Of a DNA stretch of 25,695 bases, positions 7,422 through 14,172 are shown piece by piece; the stretch's first letter is position 1, and every line of letters starts with the position of its first letter. The DNA comes from Acholeplasmataceae bacterium. GTDB taxonomy: Bacteria; Bacillota_I; Bacilli_A; Acholeplasmatales; Acholeplasmataceae. Below the pieces are notes generated by a model. That model did not search any database and was not told the origin of the DNA. It saw only the letters and a list, made by a program, of their open reading frames with translations. The stretch covers positions 1 through 25,695 of the forward strand of contig JALQTF010000052.1 in the NCBI GenBank assembly GCA_023264085.1, in the 5' to 3' direction. Both the position numbers and the translations under genes were made by a program.

Positions 7422-8058
7422 GATACATAATAATGACTGACACGATGAAGGTTGTAATTAAATAAATTGCATTATAACCTAGACTATATGCAAATACATT
7501 GCCATTAAATATTTCAAAAATGTTTGTTGCAATATTAGGATCTGCATTTCCACTTTCTACTTCACTCACTGCATAGGCAATAGAACTTGACCATAAAATA
7601 ACGCCAGAAAGTGAAGCAGATAATAATCTTAATAAGACAACCATACCAAATCCTAATGTAACATTTTTAAATGTTTTGACTTTACTATAAAACATACTTG
7701 ATAATCCAATCACTGTAAACGGTATGACATAATCTAAAAGGATTAATAATAAAACTTTATCAAAACCCCATACATCTCCAGTCCATGATTCTAATGTCAC
7801 TCTTAATGCATCAAGGTATACGATATAGTCTGCTGAAAAATTATACATTGCATATATAAATCCAGCGATCAAACCATGCTTATATCCAAATAAGATTCCA
7901 ACAAATACAAGTGGAATAATGGATATACCAAAAAATTTACCGCCAAACGGCATACTTAAATTGAGTAATGGAATGGCAGAACCAATCACATCAATCACAA
8001 CTGCAATACTAATGAGTCCTGCAGTCAAAACTAAAGATCTTACACTGACTTTTTTCAT
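7372..8058 (-). CDS. thiT: Thiamin ECF transporter S component ThiT
   Basis: Membrane substrate-binding subunit that captures thiamin and works with a shared EcfA/EcfA'/EcfT energising module, which is not in this window. The 228-residue protein is very hydrophobic with about six predicted membrane helices. The S-component look is clear: N-terminal SLVLTAGLISIAVVID, an FGISIIPLVFVGILFGYKHGLIAGF block (shown here in parts) and DYVIPFTVIGLSSMF. A tryptophan-containing loop (ESWTGDVWGFDK) precedes that helix, as in ThiT. The specificity rests mainly on the TPP riboswitch directly upstream. AAAGGAGG lies six bases before ATG 8058. The gene is single, regulated on its own, and its 3' end overlaps recU by 50 bases in convergent orientation. 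No terminator hairpin separates the two. Confidence 0.85.
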   Translation of the reverse strand: MKKVSVRSLVLTAGLISIAVVIDVIGSAIPLLNLSMPFGGKFFGISIIPLVFVGILFGYKHGLIAGFIYAMYNFSADYIVYLDALRVTLESWTGDVWGFDKVLLLILLDYVIPFTVIGLSSMFYSKVKTFKNVTLGFGMVVLLRLLSASLSGVILWSSSIAYAVSEVESGNADPNIATNIFEIFNGNVFAYSLGYNAIYLITTFIVSVIIMYPIYHRVIQNLSFDRSI

Positions 8059-8074
8059 AAATTGCCTCCTTTAA

Positions 8075-8104
8075 ATAAAAAAATTTCTATGGCAACATAG
8101 AAAT
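8075..8104 (-). terminator. Riboswitch-controlled terminator before thiT
   Basis: A nine-base-pair stem ATTTCTATG / CATAGAAAT with loop TTGC (8104-8083), followed by a minus-strand T run down to 8075. It lies between the TPP aptamer and the thiT ribosome site, so TPP binding would end transcription early. A second hairpin, GTAACA/TGTTAC (8108-8124), lies between and overlaps the P1 stem, so it may belong to the switching structure. Confidence 0.85.
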
Positions 8105-8122
8105 AAAGTAACATTGATTGTT

Positions 8123-8201
8123 ACACTATCCCATGCTGGCATTATCCAGTCAGGTATACGAGTCGAAATGATTTCCTCTCAGCTTACGCTCCCCGTAGTG
8201 T
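8123..8201 (-). ncRNA. TPP riboswitch (thi box)
   Basis: Read on the minus strand, the leader holds the classical thi-box parts: closing stem P1 ACACTA (8201-8196) with TAGTGT (8128-8123), GGGGAGC, the CTGAGAGG pyrimidine-sensing loop (CTGAGA at 8182-8177), ACCTGACTGGATAATGCCAG for the pyrophosphate arm (GGATAATGCCAGC at 8147-8135), then CATGGGATAGTG. It is followed by an intrinsic terminator and thiT, so it is an OFF switch acting on transcription. The predicted transcription start falls almost exactly at the 5' edge of P1, so the aptamer starts the transcript. Confidence 0.96.
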
Positions 8202-8207
8202 GTCTTA

Positions 8208-8236
8208 ATTTTAACACGCTAAATAACTAATTTCAA
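8208..8236 (-). promoter_or_regulatory. Promoter of the thiT leader
   Basis: Minus strand TTGAAA (8236-8231), 17-base spacer, TAAAAT (8213-8208), with TG of an extended -10 at 8216-8215. It places the start of the RNA near 8201, at the riboswitch P1 stem. Confidence 0.75.
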
Positions 8237-8270
8237 AAAAATCGCTCATTCATATGTCTAAAATAATTTA

Positions 8271-8299
8271 TTGTAATTTTAAATAATTTATGCTATAAT
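8271..8299 (+). promoter_or_regulatory. Promoter of the 8323-10079 operon
   Basis: TTGTAA (8271-8276), 17-base spacer, TATAAT (8294-8299) with TGC directly upstream (8291-8293). It is one of the best promoters in the window. Together with the thiT promoter and leader it fills the 264-base gap between thiT and the next gene. Confidence 0.8.
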
Positions 8300-8322
8300 A
8301 AAAATATGAAAGGAGTTATTTT

Positions 8323-8703
8323 ATGAGTTTTCAGTGGTTTAATGAAAAACCTAAAGAAGTCATTGTTACTTTAGCATCTGGAAATATTACATTAAATAAG
8401 CAAGCATCAACATACTTTGAACATGCTTTTAATGTTATGTTAGGCGTTGATACTAATACACAGAAAATTGCAATCAAACCGCTTTCTAAAGCTGAAGCAA
8501 TGAGTCATGCAATTCCAGACAACAAAAAATATAAGATTACGATTCGTTCATCATATGCACGAATTACCAACAAAGCTTTCATGGAAGAAATCATGGCGTT
8601 ATCTGGATTAAACTTATCAGAAGAGTCTATTAAGTATCCTGCAATTTGGGATAACAAAGAGCAACTTCTTGTGATCGATCTTAAAGGAGGTCAATTAAAA
8701 TGA
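8323..8703 (+). CDS. Unknown 126-residue protein, first gene of an NfeD/SPFH operon
   Basis: I do not recognise the family. The protein is soluble, with no signal peptide or membrane helix. It alternates short hydrophobic strands (KEVIVTLASGNITLNKQA, TQKIAIKPLSK, YKITIRSSYARI, EQLLVIDLKGG) with an amphipathic helix around HAFNVMLG and another around AFMEEIMALSG, so a small mixed alpha/beta fold is likely. The start is well supported: AAAGGAG at 8309-8315, seven bases before ATG 8323, and a strong promoter upstream. The stop TGA overlaps the ATG of the NfeD-like gene (ATGA at 8700-8703), so the two are probably translated together. By position it may act with the NfeD/stomatin membrane pair, but that is guilt by association only. 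Confidence 0.8.
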   Translation: MSFQWFNEKPKEVIVTLASGNITLNKQASTYFEHAFNVMLGVDTNTQKIAIKPLSKAEAMSHAIPDNKKYKITIRSSYARITNKAFMEEIMALSGLNLSEESIKYPAIWDNKEQLLVIDLKGGQLK

Positions 8704-9131
8704 TGGAAGTGTTAATATGGTTTTGGTTAGGTCTATTTCTATTAGCTGTTATCTTTGAAGCAGCGACAGTAGATTTCGTAGCTATTTGGTTTGCGGTTGG
8801 ATCTATTCCGGCTTTTATCTTAGCTTTAATTGGGGCACCATTATGGCTACAAGTAAGTGTCTTTTTAATTGTAACCATTATTTTAATCGCATTTACTAGA
8901 CCTTATATGCTTAAATATTTCAAAAAAAATCAAATTAAAACAAATGTTTATACCATGATTGGAAAAACAGCTGTTGTTAGTGAAGCGATCACACCAAATA
9001 CTGTAGGTTCAGTGAAAGTAAGAGGTCAAGTTTGGTCTGCGATTGCGTCTTCTACGATTCCAGTTGGTAGCGAAGTGAGAATTTTAGAAATTGAAGGCGT
9101 AAAACTTATTGTTGAATTAATAGAAATATAA
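8700..9131 (+). CDS. NfeD-like membrane protein (short form)
   Basis: Short NfeD proteins form conserved operons with SPFH/stomatin proteins and are thought to bind them in membrane microdomains. The 143 residues show two or three membrane helices in the first 70 (WFWLGLFLLAVIFEAA, FVAIWFAVGSIPAFILALIG, LQVSVFLIVTIILIAF), then a soluble C-terminal OB-fold (about 80-143) with IGKTAVVSEAI, GSVKVRGQVWSAIA and GSEVRILEIEGVKLIVE, which is the NfeD C-terminal signature (GxxGxa, G.v.v.G..w.A). There is no ClpP-like protease domain as in long NfeD. AAAGGAGG lies nine bases before ATG 8700, and the start overlaps the preceding stop by four bases. The SPFH partner follows 24 bases downstream. Confidence 0.92.
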   Translation: MMEVLIWFWLGLFLLAVIFEAATVDFVAIWFAVGSIPAFILALIGAPLWLQVSVFLIVTIILIAFTRPYMLKYFKKNQIKTNVYTMIGKTAVVSEAITPNTVGSVKVRGQVWSAIASSTIPVGSEVRILEIEGVKLIVELIEI

Positions 9132-9155
9132 AAAATAAAAAAGGAGAAAGAAATT

Positions 9156-10079
9156 ATGTTAGTACCAGCAATTATTATATTTGTCGTCATCGTGCTAATT
9201 TTGTTAGTCTCAAGTTTTAGACTTGTATCTCAAACAAATATGTATGTTGTCGAAAGACTAGGTGGTTATCTTACTACTTGGGATGTAGGCATTCACTTTT
9301 TGATTCCATTCGTAGATCGCGTGGTTTCTCAAGTATCTATGAAAGAGCAAATTAGAGACTTTGCCCCTCAACCAGTTATTACCAAAGATAACTTAACGAT
9401 GCAAATCGATGCTGTTGTCTTCTTCCAAGTCACAGATCCTAAATTATTTGCATATGGCGTTAATAATCCACTTGCAGCAATTGAAAATTTATCTGCAACA
9501 ACATTGCGTAACATTATTGGTGATCTTGATTTAGATCAAACATTAACATCTCGTGATCTCATCAACACTAAAATGCGTGCAATTTTGGACGAAGCCACAG
9601 ATCCATGGGGCATCAAAGTCAATCGTGTTGAAGTTAAAAACATTATTCCACCTAAAGATATTCGTGAAGCATTAGAGAAACAATTACGTGCTGAACGTGA
9701 AAAACGTGAAGCAATTCTAAACGCTGAAGGTGATAAACGAGCTGCAATCTTACGTGCTGAAGGGGAAGCTGAATCTGTTGTATTACGTGCAAATGCCGCA
9801 AAACAAGAGCGAATTCTTGCTGCTGAAGGGGAAGCGGAAGCAATCTTTAAACTCAAAGAAGCTGAAGGTTTAGGTATCAAGTTGATTAAAGATGCTAAAG
9901 CTGATCAAGCAGTCATCCAAATTAAAGCATTTGAAGCACTCGCAAAAGTTGCGGATGGCCAATCAACTAAAATTGTAATCCCATCCAACATCGCTGACTT
10001 ATCATCACTCATTTTATCAGCAACAGAAATTGCTCAATCGTCAAAAGAAACACCAAAAACTACTAAAGCTGCTAAATAG
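9156..10079 (+). CDS. qmcA: SPFH/stomatin-family membrane protein (QmcA-like)
   Basis: Prokaryotic stomatin-type scaffold that oligomerises on the membrane, possibly tied to quality control by membrane proteases. One N-terminal membrane anchor (residues 3-20) is followed by the SPFH/band 7 domain: VERLGGYLTTWDVGIHFLIPF, DFAPQPVITKDNLTMQIDAVV, WGIKVNRVEVKNI. From about 165 to 250 runs a charged alanine/glutamate-rich helix with repeated AEGxxxAxxxRAEGEAE units (coiled coil). The C-terminal part has PSNIADLSSLI. The product is 307 residues, as in QmcA/stomatin relatives; FloA/flotillin would have a different C-terminal region. AAGGAG precedes ATG 9156. Its partner NfeD-like gene is directly upstream, and a strong terminator follows. 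Confidence 0.93.
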   Translation: MLVPAIIIFVVIVLILLVSSFRLVSQTNMYVVERLGGYLTTWDVGIHFLIPFVDRVVSQVSMKEQIRDFAPQPVITKDNLTMQIDAVVFFQVTDPKLFAYGVNNPLAAIENLSATTLRNIIGDLDLDQTLTSRDLINTKMRAILDEATDPWGIKVNRVEVKNIIPPKDIREALEKQLRAEREKREAILNAEGDKRAAILRAEGEAESVVLRANAAKQERILAAEGEAEAIFKLKEAEGLGIKLIKDAKADQAVIQIKAFEALAKVADGQSTKIVIPSNIADLSSLILSATEIAQSSKETPKTTKAAK

Positions 10080-10087
10080 TAAATAAG

Positions 10088-10120
10088 AAAAAACCACTCT
10101 TTATTTGAGTGGTTTTTTTT
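10088..10120. terminator. Bidirectional terminator between the SPFH gene and pdp
   Basis: Stem ACCACTC / GAGTGGT (10093-10113, loop TTTATTT) flanked by six A upstream and eight T downstream, so it works for both the plus-strand SPFH operon and the minus-strand pdp, whose TAA (10121-10119) touches the T run. Confidence 0.92.
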
Positions 10121-11414
10121 ATTGGACTGTATCAATTATATATTGAACTTCTTTAACATCACTAGATAAATGATATGCTTCTTCTAACAACTTCATTGCT
10201 TCATTGAGGCCTTTTTGATGATGATATATGGTCAACAAATCGTCACCTTCATCTACAAAATCCCCAACTTTTTTATGAAGTTCTATACCTACATAATAAT
10301 CTATATGATCTTCTTTTTTCTGTCTCCCTGCGCCAAGTAACATTGCCGCTTGTCCAACTTTCAATGCTTCAATTTGATGAATGTATCCAGACTTTTTTGC
10401 TTTTATCTGAACGTTATCAGTAGCAAAATATTTTGGCATATCAAGTAACATATCACTGTCACCTTCTTGATCTTCAACCATCCGTTTGAAATATGGAAAT
10501 GCAAGTCCTTTTGAGAGTGCATGTCTGCATGCATCATACGCAATATCAAAATCTTGATATACATTAGATTGAATTAATAAATGTGCAACAAGCGTTGAGG
10601 CAATATGATTGATATCTTCTGGGCCTTTACCAAGTAGTGTTTGCACCGCTTCGTGAATTTCATGTGCGTTACCAACAAAGTGTCCAAGCGGTTCATCCAT
10701 ATTTGTCAGTACTGCTATCATTTTTTTGTTGGCGAGTTTACCAATCTCAACCATTAATCGTGCTAGTGTTTGTGCTTCTTCGGTTGTCTTCATGAATGCA
10801 CCATCACCAACTTTAACATCTAAAACAATAATATCAGCACCTGATGCCAATTTTTTACTCATAATGGATGATGCAATTAAGGGCATACTATTGACGGTTG
10901 CTGTCACGTCTCTTAATGCATACAATTTTTTATCTGCAGGCGCGATCACACCAGATTGGCCAATAATCGATAAATGATGATCTTTAACTTGCTTTTTAAA
11001 CTCATCTTCAGTTTGTTCGATTTTCAAGCCTTTAATGCTTTCTAGTTTATCAATCGTGCCACCAGTATGGCCAAGCCCTCTGCCACTCATTTTTGCAAGT
11101 TTCAAACCAAAATGTGCAACCATAGGTCCAACGATAAATGAAATTTTATCACCAACACCACCGGTTGAATGCTTATCTACTTTAATACCGTCAATATCTG
11201 AAAGATCTAACACGTCCCCTGAATCTCTCATTGCTAATGCTAAAAAGGTAGATTCTTCATCTGTCATCCCTTGAAAGTAAATCGCCATAAGTAAAGCACT
11301 TGCCTGATAATCCGGAATATCGCCTTTTGTATACCCTTGAATAAAAAAGCGAATCATCTCTTCACTTAATGGTTTTCCTTGTTTCTTTGCTTCAATAATC
11401 TCTATCATTGTCAT
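10119..11414 (-). CDS. pdp: Pyrimidine-nucleoside phosphorylase
   Basis: Cleaves uridine, deoxyuridine or thymidine with phosphate to the base and (deoxy)ribose-1-phosphate, feeding pyrimidine salvage; the sugar part of the deoxy products can go on to DeoC in this same window. The 431-residue protein carries the family signature SGRGLGHTGGTIDKLESI, the phosphate-binding KHSTGGVGDKIS loop and a C-terminal biotinyl-like domain (KSGYIHQIEALKVGQAAMLLGAGR). The N terminus MTMIEIIEAKKQGKPL matches the Bacillus enzyme (MRMVDII-type), so ATG 11414 is right. GGTGAT precedes it by three bases. It has its own promoter and ends in a shared terminator. Distinction from thymidine phosphorylase (DeoA) is by length and similarity from memory. 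Confidence 0.95.
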   Translation of the reverse strand: MTMIEIIEAKKQGKPLSEEMIRFFIQGYTKGDIPDYQASALLMAIYFQGMTDEESTFLALAMRDSGDVLDLSDIDGIKVDKHSTGGVGDKISFIVGPMVAHFGLKLAKMSGRGLGHTGGTIDKLESIKGLKIEQTEDEFKKQVKDHHLSIIGQSGVIAPADKKLYALRDVTATVNSMPLIASSIMSKKLASGADIIVLDVKVGDGAFMKTTEEAQTLARLMVEIGKLANKKMIAVLTNMDEPLGHFVGNAHEIHEAVQTLLGKGPEDINHIASTLVAHLLIQSNVYQDFDIAYDACRHALSKGLAFPYFKRMVEDQEGDSDMLLDMPKYFATDNVQIKAKKSGYIHQIEALKVGQAAMLLGAGRQKKEDHIDYYVGIELHKKVGDFVDEGDDLLTIYHHQKGLNEAMKLLEEAYHLSSDVKEVQYIIDTVQ

Positions 11415-11429
11415 ATTATCACCGCCTTC

Positions 11430-11438
11430 ATTGTATCA
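11430..11438 (-). promoter_or_regulatory. Extended -10 promoter of pdp
   Basis: Minus strand TGATACAAT (11438-11430), the same nine bases as at recU. No good -35 is seen. The start would be about 10 bases before the ATG. It overlaps the possible -35 of the divergent histidine phosphatase promoter, so RNA polymerase may not use both at once. Confidence 0.55.
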
Positions 11439-11452
11439 TACTAAATGAGATA

Positions 11453-11461
11453 TGTTATAAT
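11453..11461 (+). promoter_or_regulatory. Extended -10 promoter of the histidine phosphatase gene
   Basis: Plus strand TGTTATAAT (TATAAT 11456-11461). A possible -35 TTGTAT (11431-11436) is 19 bases upstream, longer than ideal. The ATG at 11479 is 17 bases after the -10. Confidence 0.6.
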
Positions 11462-11478
11462 ATCCCCGGTGAAAAAAG

Positions 11479-12051
11479 ATGAAACTTTATGCAATTAGAC
11501 ATTCATTAACACAACTTAATGAAGAAAAAAAGATACAAGGTAGGATTGATTTACCGCTATCAAAGTATGGTGTTACTCATGCACATGAAATTTTTTCAAA
11601 GTTAGACATTTCTGTGGATATCATGTTCGCTTCTCCTTTAATTAGAGCGCATCAAACAGCAATGATTGCCGCAAAATATTTAAAATATGAGAAACCAATT
11701 ACATTAATTCAACATTTCATTGAAAGAGACTTTTCTTCTCTAGATTTATTACCTGTTACAGAAAGTAAACCTGTTGTACGAGGTGAAAAATCGTTAGAGG
11801 GTTACGAAAATGATCAACATTTATTAATACGAGTCAAAAAAGGACTTTCTAAGATTAAACAATACTTAAATGATTCAACGGGACTTATTGTATGTCATGC
11901 ACATGTTCTTAAAGCACTTTTAATACTTGCAGGTGAAAAAGATATTAGTTTTGCAGATACAATCATCATGCATGATGATTTAATAGAATTTGAGTTGAAG
12001 GAAGATGTCTTTACATTTAAATCTATGAAAAAAGTAAAAAGTGACCAATAA
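11479..12051 (+). CDS. Histidine phosphatase superfamily protein (phosphoglycerate mutase-like)
   Basis: Branch-1 histidine phosphatases move phosphate through a phosphohistidine on small molecules or proteins; the substrate here is not known. The 190-residue protein opens MKLYAIRHSLTQLN: the catalytic R7-H8 is there but the usual RHG reads RHS. Other motifs fit: IQGRIDLPLSKYG, FASPLIRAHQTA (second arginine), IERDFSSLD (the acid loop), and VCHAHVLKALL with the second catalytic histidine. It is too short and too different for glycolytic GpmA and is more like the CobC/PhoE/GpmB type. GGTGA just ahead of ATG 11479 is a weak ribosome site. It is transcribed alone from a promoter divergent from pdp and ends in a strong hairpin. 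Confidence 0.88.
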   Translation: MKLYAIRHSLTQLNEEKKIQGRIDLPLSKYGVTHAHEIFSKLDISVDIMFASPLIRAHQTAMIAAKYLKYEKPITLIQHFIERDFSSLDLLPVTESKPVVRGEKSLEGYENDQHLLIRVKKGLSKIKQYLNDSTGLIVCHAHVLKALLILAGEKDISFADTIIMHDDLIEFELKEDVFTFKSMKKVKSDQ

Positions 12052-12064
12052 GGTCACTTTTTTT
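12036..12064. terminator. Bidirectional terminator between the histidine phosphatase gene and plsC
   Basis: Stem AAAAAGTGACC / GGTCACTTTTT (12036-12062) with loop AATAA and a T run to 12064. The phosphatase stop codon lies in the loop. Read on the other strand it closes the pepV-thyA-folA-plsC transcript. Confidence 0.92.
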
Positions 12065-12839
12065 AAGAAGCTTCATTAATATTTTGAAGAACGATTTGTG
12101 ATATTTCTTGAGTCGTCATTTCTTTATATGATTCATAAGGAATTGGATTTAAGAAAATGACTTCCCTATCCGTATGATAAAATGGGACTCTTTGTCTAAT
12201 TTTCGCATTGCCGACAATACGAATAGGTATAATTGTTGCTTTAGATTTTATTGCAACTTTAAATGCACCATGTTTCATATTTTCAATAAGATCATTATCT
12301 CGATCTTTAGTACCACCTTCAGGAAAAATAAGCATAGATTGACCTTTTTCAACTGTTTTTATTGCCTGCATTAATCTTCTTACCGTATCACGATTATTAT
12401 CACGGTCTACCATAAAACAATGCATCGCTTGTAACCATAATCCAATCAAAGGTAGCTTATATACACCTTTTTTCACTGCGTACGCTACATTTCTTTGAAC
12501 CATTTGCAAAACAACAAATGGATCTGTATATGATTTATGATTTGCAAAAAATACTACTTTTCCATCTTTAGGGATATTTTCTAACCCCTTAGGAATAACC
12601 TTTAATCTTAAAATAAAGTGATTGAGAGTAAATGATAAATTTCTAGTTAAATATCCAAAAAAACGATTATTAGAATCGGTCCTTTTATAAAATGGCACCA
12701 TTAGACCAAAAAACAATAACACCACCACAACACCAAATAATTGTGCAAATACAATCCAAACTGGAATAAGTCCAGGCCATATCGAACTTAATGTCAATGC
12801 TGTTGTGAATATTGAGATTAAAAAAATTGCAGTAATCAT
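12063..12839 (-). CDS. plsC: 1-acyl-sn-glycerol-3-phosphate acyltransferase
   Basis: Adds the second fatty acid to lysophosphatidic acid to make phosphatidic acid at the inner face of the membrane. The 258-residue protein has two N-terminal membrane helices (about 2-20 and 24-50), then the acyltransferase core: NHKSYTD with the HX4D pair (H101, D106), a GVYKLPLIGLWLQ block, IFPEGGTKDRD (FPEG motif at 172-175) and PIRIVGNAKI. FPEGGT has one extra glycine compared with the usual FPEGTRS form. Its ATG overlaps the folA TGA (ATGA at 12839-12836), and there is no separate promoter, so it rides on the pepV-thyA-folA transcript. The terminator lies at its stop codon. Confidence 0.93.
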   Translation of the reverse strand: MITAIFLISIFTTALTLSSIWPGLIPVWIVFAQLFGVVVVLLFFGLMVPFYKRTDSNNRFFGYLTRNLSFTLNHFILRLKVIPKGLENIPKDGKVVFFANHKSYTDPFVVLQMVQRNVAYAVKKGVYKLPLIGLWLQAMHCFMVDRDNNRDTVRRLMQAIKTVEKGQSMLIFPEGGTKDRDNDLIENMKHGAFKVAIKSKATIIPIRIVGNAKIRQRVPFYHTDREVIFLNPIPYESYKEMTTQEISQIVLQNINEAS

Positions 12840-13309
12840 TTTTTAATCCTTTCATAATGGGTAAAAATTAGTTCTGGATATGTTTCATACTCAACAAGCT
12901 TAAATGCTTTCAGTGAGTATTTAGGAAAATAAGTATCTCCAAAATGGGGTTTTAAAACATAGGTGATTCTAAGTGCTTCAGCATAATCAAATGCGATTTT
13001 ATAAATTTGAGCACCACCAATGACTATGATGTCTTCATCACAATTGTCTAGAAATTTTTTGACATCATTGATGACGGTAGCATTTTTTATTTCTGTCTGA
13101 TTTCTTGAAGCAATATATATGTCACTAAAAGGTAGTTTTCCTGAAGGAAAATACTTTAACATGGACACATATGTTTGATATCCCATAAGCGCTTTTTTAT
13201 GATATGCATGTGTTTTAAAATAGTGCATATCTTCTTTATAGTACCAAGGTAATCGTTGTCCATTTCCAATAACTTTGTTGACATCCATTGCCCACATCAA
13301 TGTAATCAT
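12836..13309 (-). CDS. folA: Dihydrofolate reductase
   Basis: Reduces dihydrofolate to tetrahydrofolate with NADPH, recycling the cofactor used up by ThyA, which is encoded just upstream. The 157-residue length is normal. Motifs: MITLMWAMDVNKVIGNGQRL, LPWYYKEDMHYFK with the active-site aspartate, GYQTY where most have GRKT-Y/W, and IIVIGGAQIY, the NADPH-binding GG pair. Its ATG overlaps the thyA stop (ATGA at 13309-13306), and its own stop overlaps plsC in the same way. The GYQ in place of GRK removes a basic NADPH-phosphate contact; this is an observation, and its effect on cofactor choice is not known. Confidence 0.95.
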   Translation of the reverse strand: MITLMWAMDVNKVIGNGQRLPWYYKEDMHYFKTHAYHKKALMGYQTYVSMLKYFPSGKLPFSDIYIASRNQTEIKNATVINDVKKFLDNCDEDIIVIGGAQIYKIAFDYAEALRITYVLKPHFGDTYFPKYSLKAFKLVEYETYPELIFTHYERIKK

Positions 13310-14172
13310 ACAGCGACAGCACCTTTTATTGGTGGATGGGGATGATAATCAACAATTTCAATGTCTTCAAACTCAAAATCTTCTAATTCTGTGATTTCTT
13401 TATTAAGCTTTAATTTTGGTAATGGACGTATTTCTCTTGTCATTTGTAGTTGAAGTTGTTCCATGTGATTTGAGTAAATATGTGCATCCCCAATCGTGTG
13501 AACAAATTCTCCAACTTCGAGTTGAGTGACTTGTGCGACCATTTCTAAAAGTAATGCATATGATGCAATGTTAAAAGGAATTCCTAAGAAAATATCCCCA
13601 CTTCTTTGATACAGCTGAAGTGAAAGTTTATTATTAGCAACATAAAATTGAATCAATGTATGACATGGTGGTAGTGCCATATTATGTATTTCTGCAGGAT
13701 TCCAAGCTGATAAAATCATCCTTCTGGAATTTGGTTGATGTTTGATAAGATTGATCACTTCTGCTAATTGATCTACACCATTGAAATTTCGCCATTGTGC
13801 ACCATATACTGGACCAAGATCGCCATGTTTTTTTGCAAATGATTCATCATTTTTGATTTTTTCAACGAATTCTTCTAAACTTTCGCCTTGGTAGTCTTCA
13901 TGTTTTTTAAAGTTTTCATATGGCCATTCATTCCAAATTTTTACACCATGATCAACTAAATACTTTATATTTGTGTCCCCTTTGATAAACCAAAGCAGTT
14001 CATAAATAATCGCTTTATAAAATACTTTTTTCGTTGTTAACAAAGGAAACCCTTCTGACAGATCAAAACGCATTTGGTAACCAAATGACGAAATTGTTCC
14101 AGTTTGTGTCCGATCATCTTTTTTATGACCATGTTTAAAAACATACTTTACTAAATCGTGATACTGTTTCAT
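13306..14172 (-). CDS. thyA: Thymidylate synthase
   Basis: Makes dTMP from dUMP with methylene-tetrahydrofolate; cytoplasmic dimer. The 288-residue protein is complete: DDRTQTGTISSFG near 19, FPLLTTKKVF, the block GDLGPVYGAQWRNF (117-130), RRMILSAWNP (150-159), the catalytic C170 in LPPCHTLIQFYV, QRSGDIFLGIPFNIASY, and GDAHIYSNH. It overlaps pepV upstream and folA downstream by four bases each, the usual thyA-folA pairing. The presence of thyA fits a genome that makes its own dTMP besides salvaging it with Pdp and DeoC. Confidence 0.97.
   Translation of the reverse strand: MKQYHDLVKYVFKHGHKKDDRTQTGTISSFGYQMRFDLSEGFPLLTTKKVFYKAIIYELLWFIKGDTNIKYLVDHGVKIWNEWPYENFKKHEDYQGESLEEFVEKIKNDESFAKKHGDLGPVYGAQWRNFNGVDQLAEVINLIKHQPNSRRMILSAWNPAEIHNMALPPCHTLIQFYVANNKLSLQLYQRSGDIFLGIPFNIASYALLLEMVAQVTQLEVGEFVHTIGDAHIYSNHMEQLQLQMTREIRPLPKLKLNKEITELEDFEFEDIEIVDYHPHPPIKGAVAV

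Noticed and set aside
9536..9880. Antisense ORF of 114 codons (and one of 63) inside the SPFH gene
   Set aside because: They mirror the repetitive alanine/glutamate coiled-coil codons of the plus-strand gene, have no ribosome site or promoter, and read as low-complexity serine/alanine sequence.
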